A stretch of 26,017 nucleotides of DNA from VBCK01 sp035511515 (GTDB taxonomy: Bacteria > Pseudomonadota > Gammaproteobacteria > Burkholderiales > Burkholderiaceae_F): assembly GCA_035511515.1 (NCBI GenBank), contig DATKFG010000033.1, positions 1 through 26,017 of the forward strand, read 5' to 3'. This document shows, one piece after another, positions 22,613 through 26,017 of this stretch. Each line of letters begins with the position of its first letter. Within the stretch, counting starts at the first letter, position 1. Made by a program: the position numbers and the translations under genes. The notes under the pieces are model-generated. The model ran no database searches, was not told the origin of the DNA, and saw nothing but the letters and a program-made list of their open reading frames with translations.

Positions 22613-24478
22613 ATGTTCAACCTTCAGGGCCTTCGCACCGAGATCGCCACGGGCTCCGACGTGGTGGTCGCCGTCGACGACGCCACCTTCCAGATCCCGG
22701 CCGGCGGCACGTTCGCGCTCGTGGGAGAGTCCGGCTGCGGCAAGTCGATGACCGCGTTGTCGATCCTGCGGCTGCTGCCGGACAACGGGCGGCTGGCCAG
22801 CGGCGAGGTCCGCATCGATGGCCTCGACCTGGCCGGCCTGCCCGAGCGCCAGATGCGCGAGGTGCGCGGTGGGCGCATCGGCATCATTTTCCAGGAGCCG
22901 GCCACCAGCCTGAACCCGGTGCTGACGATCGGGCGGCAGTTGATCGAGACGATCGAGCGCCACACGCCGCTGCGCGGCACCGAGGCCCACGAGCGCGCGC
23001 TGCAGTGGCTGCGGCGCGTGGAGCTTCCCGATCCGGAGCGGCGCCTGGACGAATACCCGTTCCAGCTCTCGGGCGGGCAGAAGCAGCGCGTGATGATCGC
23101 GATCGCGCTGTCGGCCGAGCCGGAGCTGCTGGTGGCCGACGAGCCGACCACGGCGCTGGACGTGACGATCCAGGCGCAGATCCTGAAGCTGCTGGCCCAG
23201 CTGCAGGGCGAGCAGAAGATGGCGATGCTGCTGATCACGCACGACCTGGCCGTGGTCGCGCAGATCGCGCAGCGCGTCGCCCTGATGTATGCCGGCCAGG
23301 TGGTCGAGCTGGCCGACGCCGCCGAGTTCTTCGCCGACCCGCGCCACCCGTACGCGAGGCTGCTGTTCGGCGCCCTGCCGCAATCGGCCCGCCGTGGCCA
23401 GGCGCTGACCGCGATCGCCGGCACGGTCCCGCGACTGGATCGCCCCTTCGCCGGTTGCCGCTTCGTCGGCCGCTGCCCCAGCGCCGTCGAGCGCTGCTCC
23501 ACGACCAAACCGGAGCTGCGCCAGGTAGCCCCCGGCCACTCCGTGCGCTGCCTCCTGGACGTAGCCGACCACGCCCTCACCCCGAGTCCTTCTCCCACTC
23601 GCCTGGCAGAGGAGAGCAGTTCCTCCCCTCTCCCGCGTGCGGGAGAGGGGCCGGGGGTGAGGGCCGAACCGCCACCCCTGCTGCAAGTCACCAACTACAA
23701 AGTCTGGTTTCCCATCCGCAGCAGCGTAATGCGCCGCACCGTCGGCTACGTCAAAGCAGTCGACGGCATCAACTTCTCGATCCACGCCGGCCGCACGCTA
23801 GCACTGGTAGGCGAGTCCGGCTGCGGCAAGACCACCACCGGCAAAGCACTGCTGCAGCTTTACCGGCACTTGGCTCGCGTGCAGGGCGACGCCCGCCTCG
23901 ACGGCGAGCCGCTCGATCAGCTGCAGGGCGAGGCGCTGCAGAACGCGCGCCGCAAGATCCAGATCGTGTTCCAGGATCCGTACGCGTCGCTCAATCCGCG
24001 CATGCGCGTGGCCGAGATCCTGGAGGAGGGGATCGCGACGCTGCGTCCCGAGATATCGTCGCGCGACCGGCGCCAGAACATCGAAACGCTGCTCGACCAG
24101 GTCGGCATGCGCACCGATTCGCTGCACCGCTATCCCCACGAGTTCTCCGGAGGCCAGCGCCAGCGCATCGCGATCGCGCGCGCGCTCGCGGTGCAGCCGC
24201 GGCTGATCGTGTGCGACGAGCCGACCTCGGCGCTGGACGTGTCGGTGCAGGCGCAGATCCTGAACCTGCTCACGCAGCTTCAGCGCGAGCTGGGCGTGGC
24301 GTACCTATTCATCACGCACAACTTCGGCGTGGTCGAGTTCCTGGCACACGACGTGGCGGTGATGCGTGGCGGGCGAATCGTCGAATCGGGTCCTGCGCAG
24401 CGGGTGCTCGAGAGTCCCGAGCACGAATACACGAAGACGCTGCTGGCGGCGGTGCCGAGGGTCAGCTGGGCTGCGTGA
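22613..24478 (+). CDS. Fused double ATP-binding subunit of peptide ABC transporter (DppD-DppF type)
   Basis: This 621-residue protein joins two nucleotide-binding domains, as in YejF or GsiA. The first has Walker A GESGCGKS (38-45), signature LSGGQKQR (152-159) and Walker B LLVADEPT (172-179), and ends with the oligopeptide-type C-terminal motif GCRFVGRCPSAVERC, which in relatives holds an iron-sulfur cluster or disulfide. The second has Walker A GESGCGKT (about 400-407), FSGGQRQR (about 511-518) and LIVCDEPT. The linker at residues 321-350 (ALTPSPSPTRLAEESSSSPL and on) is encoded by a 90-bp palindromic repeat in frame. Both halves look catalytically complete. It energises import through the two upstream permeases and is the last gene of the operon. 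Confidence 0.97.
   Translation: MFNLQGLRTEIATGSDVVVAVDDATFQIPAGGTFALVGESGCGKSMTALSILRLLPDNGRLASGEVRIDGLDLAGLPERQMREVRGGRIGIIFQEPATSLNPVLTIGRQLIETIERHTPLRGTEAHERALQWLRRVELPDPERRLDEYPFQLSGGQKQRVMIAIALSAEPELLVADEPTTALDVTIQAQILKLLAQLQGEQKMAMLLITHDLAVVAQIAQRVALMYAGQVVELADAAEFFADPRHPYARLLFGALPQSARRGQALTAIAGTVPRLDRPFAGCRFVGRCPSAVERCSTTKPELRQVAPGHSVRCLLDVADHALTPSPSPTRLAEESSSSPLPRAGEGPGVRAEPPPLLQVTNYKVWFPIRSSVMRRTVGYVKAVDGINFSIHAGRTLALVGESGCGKTTTGKALLQLYRHLARVQGDARLDGEPLDQLQGEALQNARRKIQIVFQDPYASLNPRMRVAEILEEGIATLRPEISSRDRRQNIETLLDQVGMRTDSLHRYPHEFSGGQRQRIAIARALAVQPRLIVCDEPTSALDVSVQAQILNLLTQLQRELGVAYLFITHNFGVVEFLAHDVAVMRGGRIVESGPAQRVLESPEHEYTKTLLAAVPRVSWAA
23574..23663. repeat. 90-bp palindromic repeat inserted in frame in the ATPase gene
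   Basis: The element has terminal inverted ends CCCTCACCCC and GGGGTGAGGG and a central perfect 12-bp hairpin CCCCTCTCCCGC / GCGGGAGAGGGG with loop GT. It shares the CTCACCCC and GAGAGGGG modules with the intergenic repeats at 11385 and 15153. Its length is exactly 30 codons, so the reading frame is preserved. It encodes a Pro/Ser/Gly-rich flexible segment between the two ATPase domains. Confidence 0.85.
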
Positions 24479-24521
24479 TACGAGCGGCGGATCGCCGAGA
24501 TAGGCCGCGCTAAAGCAAGGC

Positions 24522-24548
24522 CCCACGTGTACCGTCTTCCACGGTGGG
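24522..24548. terminator. Possible bidirectional hairpin between convergent genes
   Basis: CCCACGTG (24522-24529) can pair with CAC-G-GTGGG (24540-24548) with one bulged G and a 10-base loop. It lies between the ends of the ABC operon and the convergent GNAT gene. No strong T-run follows on either strand, so a terminator role is only suggested by its location. Confidence 0.35.
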
Positions 24549-24572
24549 CGTTCTAATTAGCCTGGTCTGCCG

Positions 24573-25025
24573 CTATCTCTTCTCAATTTCGAGGTTGTAT
24601 CGGTAGAACTCGCTATCCCGCACCCACCCCAGCGACTCGTACAGCGCCTGCGCCTGGACATTACTGCGCGCCGTGGCGAGCTCCAGGCGCACCGCTCCGG
24701 TCTGCTGCGCGTATGCCTGCGCAGCCTGCATCAGAGCGCGCGCCACGCCATGGCCGCGCGCCGGCGGCGCCACGAACAGGTCATACAGCACATAGATCTT
24801 CGCCGCGGACACCGAGCACAGCGTCGGGTAAAGCTGCGTGAACCCGACCAGCGTACGCGGTTCGACCGACGCCACGAAGATCACCGAATCGTGGTTGGCG
24901 AGCCGCTCTGCGATGAAATCCTGCGCCAGCGGAAGATCGGGCGGCTGTTGATAGAACTGCCGATACTGATCGAAGAGGCGCGCGAGCTGCGCTCGGTCGG
25001 CGGGCTGCGCGGGTCGTACGGTCAT
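24573..25025 (-). CDS. GNAT family N-acetyltransferase
   Basis: This 150-residue single-domain acetyltransferase starts at the ATG at 25025 (MTVRPAQPADRAQLARLFDQ). The frame extends four codons to a TTG, and neither start has a good Shine-Dalgarno. The acetyl-CoA binding motif A is LYDLFVAPPARGHGVARALM (R/Q-x-x-G-x-G/A pattern as RGHGVA), followed by AAQAYAQQTGAVRLELAT and the motif-B region NVQAQALYESLGWVRDSEFY. The length is normal. GNAT enzymes transfer acetyl groups to amines of small molecules or proteins; the acceptor cannot be deduced. The gene is transcribed in the same direction as the upstream glucosidase, 31 bases after its stop, so co-transcription is possible. Confidence 0.92.
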   Translation of the reverse strand: MTVRPAQPADRAQLARLFDQYRQFYQQPPDLPLAQDFIAERLANHDSVIFVASVEPRTLVGFTQLYPTLCSVSAAKIYVLYDLFVAPPARGHGVARALMQAAQAYAQQTGAVRLELATARSNVQAQALYESLGWVRDSEFYRYNLEIEKR

Positions 25026-25056
25026 TGGCGCGGGCAACCGTGGTGGCAGGGGCCGA

Positions 25057-26017
25057 TTATGCCGGCCCGTTCAGCACCGCCCCATGCGATTCGATCACCT
25101 TGGAGTAGGCGAGGGCGCTCGCCTTCAGCGTGCGCTTGAGCGTTGCGAAATCGACGTGGACGATGCCGAAGCGCTTCGAAAAACCCAGCGACCATTCCAG
25201 GTTGTCCAGCAGCGACCAGGCATAGTAGCCGCGCACGTCCACGCCCTGCTCGATGGCCGCGTGGATCGCCTTCAAGTGCTCGCGAAGGTAGCCGGTGCGG
25301 GCCGGATCGGCGAGCGGTTCGGCGTGCGCGGTCGGCGGGTCCGCAAACGCGGCGCCGTTTTCCGTCACGTACTGCGGGATCGGTCCGTAGCGGTCGCGCA
25401 CCCAGGTCAGCGTGTCGGTCAGCCCCTGCGGGTAGACCTCCCAGTCGGTCTCGGTGTAGACGGCGCCCTCCTGCTTGACCCGCGCGGCCCTGAGCGGCCA
25501 GGCGTCGGCGTCAAAGCGCGTGACGCTTCGCGTGTAGTAGTTGATGCCGACGAAATCGATCGGCTGTCGGATCAGGTTCAAGTCCGATGCCGGCCACGCC
25601 GGCCAGGCTTGGCCGAAGATCTGTTCGAGCTCCTCGGGGTAGCGGCCGAGGAACACCGGATCCAGGTACTGCTCGTTCATGTAGGCGCGCGCGCGGGCGG
25701 TCGCCGCGACGTCTTCCGGGGTGTCGGTGGCCGGATACTTCGGCTCGATGTTCACCACGATGCCGACTTGATGGCGGCCGTTGGCGCGGTACGCCTGCAC
25801 CGCGGTCCCGTGCGCCCGCAGCAGGTTGTGCGAAGCGATCGGCGCCTCGTAGACGTTGCGGTGCCCTGGGGCCAGTGCGCCGTGCAGGTAGCCGCCGTCG
25901 GTGACGACCCACGGCTCGTTCAGCGTCGTCCACAGCTTGACCCGGTCGTCCAGGCGGCGGTACATCGTCTGCCCGTAGTCGGCGAACCAGTGCGCCACAT
26001 CCGAGTTCAGCCAGCCG
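25057..26017 (-). CDS. Beta-glucosidase, glycoside hydrolase family 1, N-terminus cut by the window
   Basis: The frame runs off the right end of the window, so about 320 C-terminal residues are seen of an enzyme usually 440-480 long. The visible protein begins GWLNSDVAHWFADYGQTMYR, the conserved stretch that follows the family's GGW motif; the GTG at 25998 is therefore internal. The acid/base glutamate is in WTTLNEPWVV and the nucleophile glutamate in YVTENGAAF, both intact. Other GH1 landmarks are VDFVGINYYTR, GYYAWSLLDNLEWSLGFSKR and FGIVHVDF. The enzyme would hydrolyse beta-linked glucosides or related disaccharides with retention. There is no sugar-transport gene in view. Family certain, substrate range unknown. 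Confidence 0.95.
   Translation of the reverse strand, partial: GWLNSDVAHWFADYGQTMYRRLDDRVKLWTTLNEPWVVTDGGYLHGALAPGHRNVYEAPIASHNLLRAHGTAVQAYRANGRHQVGIVVNIEPKYPATDTPEDVAATARARAYMNEQYLDPVFLGRYPEELEQIFGQAWPAWPASDLNLIRQPIDFVGINYYTRSVTRFDADAWPLRAARVKQEGAVYTETDWEVYPQGLTDTLTWVRDRYGPIPQYVTENGAAFADPPTAHAEPLADPARTGYLREHLKAIHAAIEQGVDVRGYYAWSLLDNLEWSLGFSKRFGIVHVDFATLKRTLKASALAYSKVIESHGAVLNGPA

Overview
The window is GC-rich, densely coded and continuous with a chromosomal backbone typical of Betaproteobacteria, most likely order Burkholderiales. The evidence for this is the gene order yicC-gmk-rpoZ-spoT, the kinase/phosphatase-rph-rdgB-hemW block and glnA-DUF4124-ntrB-ntrC, together with the Burkholderiales-like GreB and omega sequences. 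No rRNA, tRNA, CRISPR array, prophage or transposase gene was seen. Both end genes (greB and a GH1 beta-glucosidase) are cut by the window.

Region 1 (1-3592) is the accessory-looking part. The 3' part of greB is followed by a TauE/SafE transporter. A convergent, overlapping three-gene operon comes next: a ribbon-helix-helix-like protein, an unnamed YHET-motif protein and a DoxX-like membrane protein. Its promoter carries three GTACCA repeats at an 8-bp period. A small exported protein then sits behind a PmrA-type direct repeat. The region ends with a stand-alone receiver-domain protein behind a structured 311-base gap.

Region 2 (3603-11323) concerns nucleotides and stress. The minus-strand operon yicC-gmk-rpoZ-spoT encodes an RNase, GMP kinase, RNA polymerase omega and the bifunctional (p)ppGpp enzyme. 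Transcribed away from it are a Hanks-type Ser/Thr kinase, a PP2C phosphatase, RNase PH and the RdgB nucleotide sanitiser. The last three of these overlap or nearly abut.

Region 3 (11324-17826) holds hemW and then the nitrogen regulon core: glnA with a sigma54/NtrC-type promoter and a clear intrinsic terminator, a DUF4124-like exported protein, ntrB and ntrC. Two almost identical 83-bp two-hairpin repeats lie immediately before hemW and ntrB. Each appears to supply the ribosome-binding site of the gene behind it. In front of ntrB a partial inverted copy creates a perfect 33-bp inverted repeat.

Region 4 (17937-24478) is a peptide/opine-type ABC importer operon: a binding protein, two permeases and a fused double ATPase. 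The binding protein seems to carry both a lipobox and a C-terminal membrane anchor. The second permease has a long N-terminal extension. The linker between the two ATPase halves is partly encoded by a 90-bp palindromic repeat lying in frame. The location next to ntrBC fits scavenging of organic nitrogen, which is an inference. The window ends with a convergent GNAT acetyltransferase and the GH1 enzyme.

I see no unmistakable new defence or mobile system. The best leads are the repeat family used as coding sequence and as Shine-Dalgarno donor, the self-regulated ribbon-helix-helix operon, and the kinase/phosphatase pair embedded next to the ppGpp genes.
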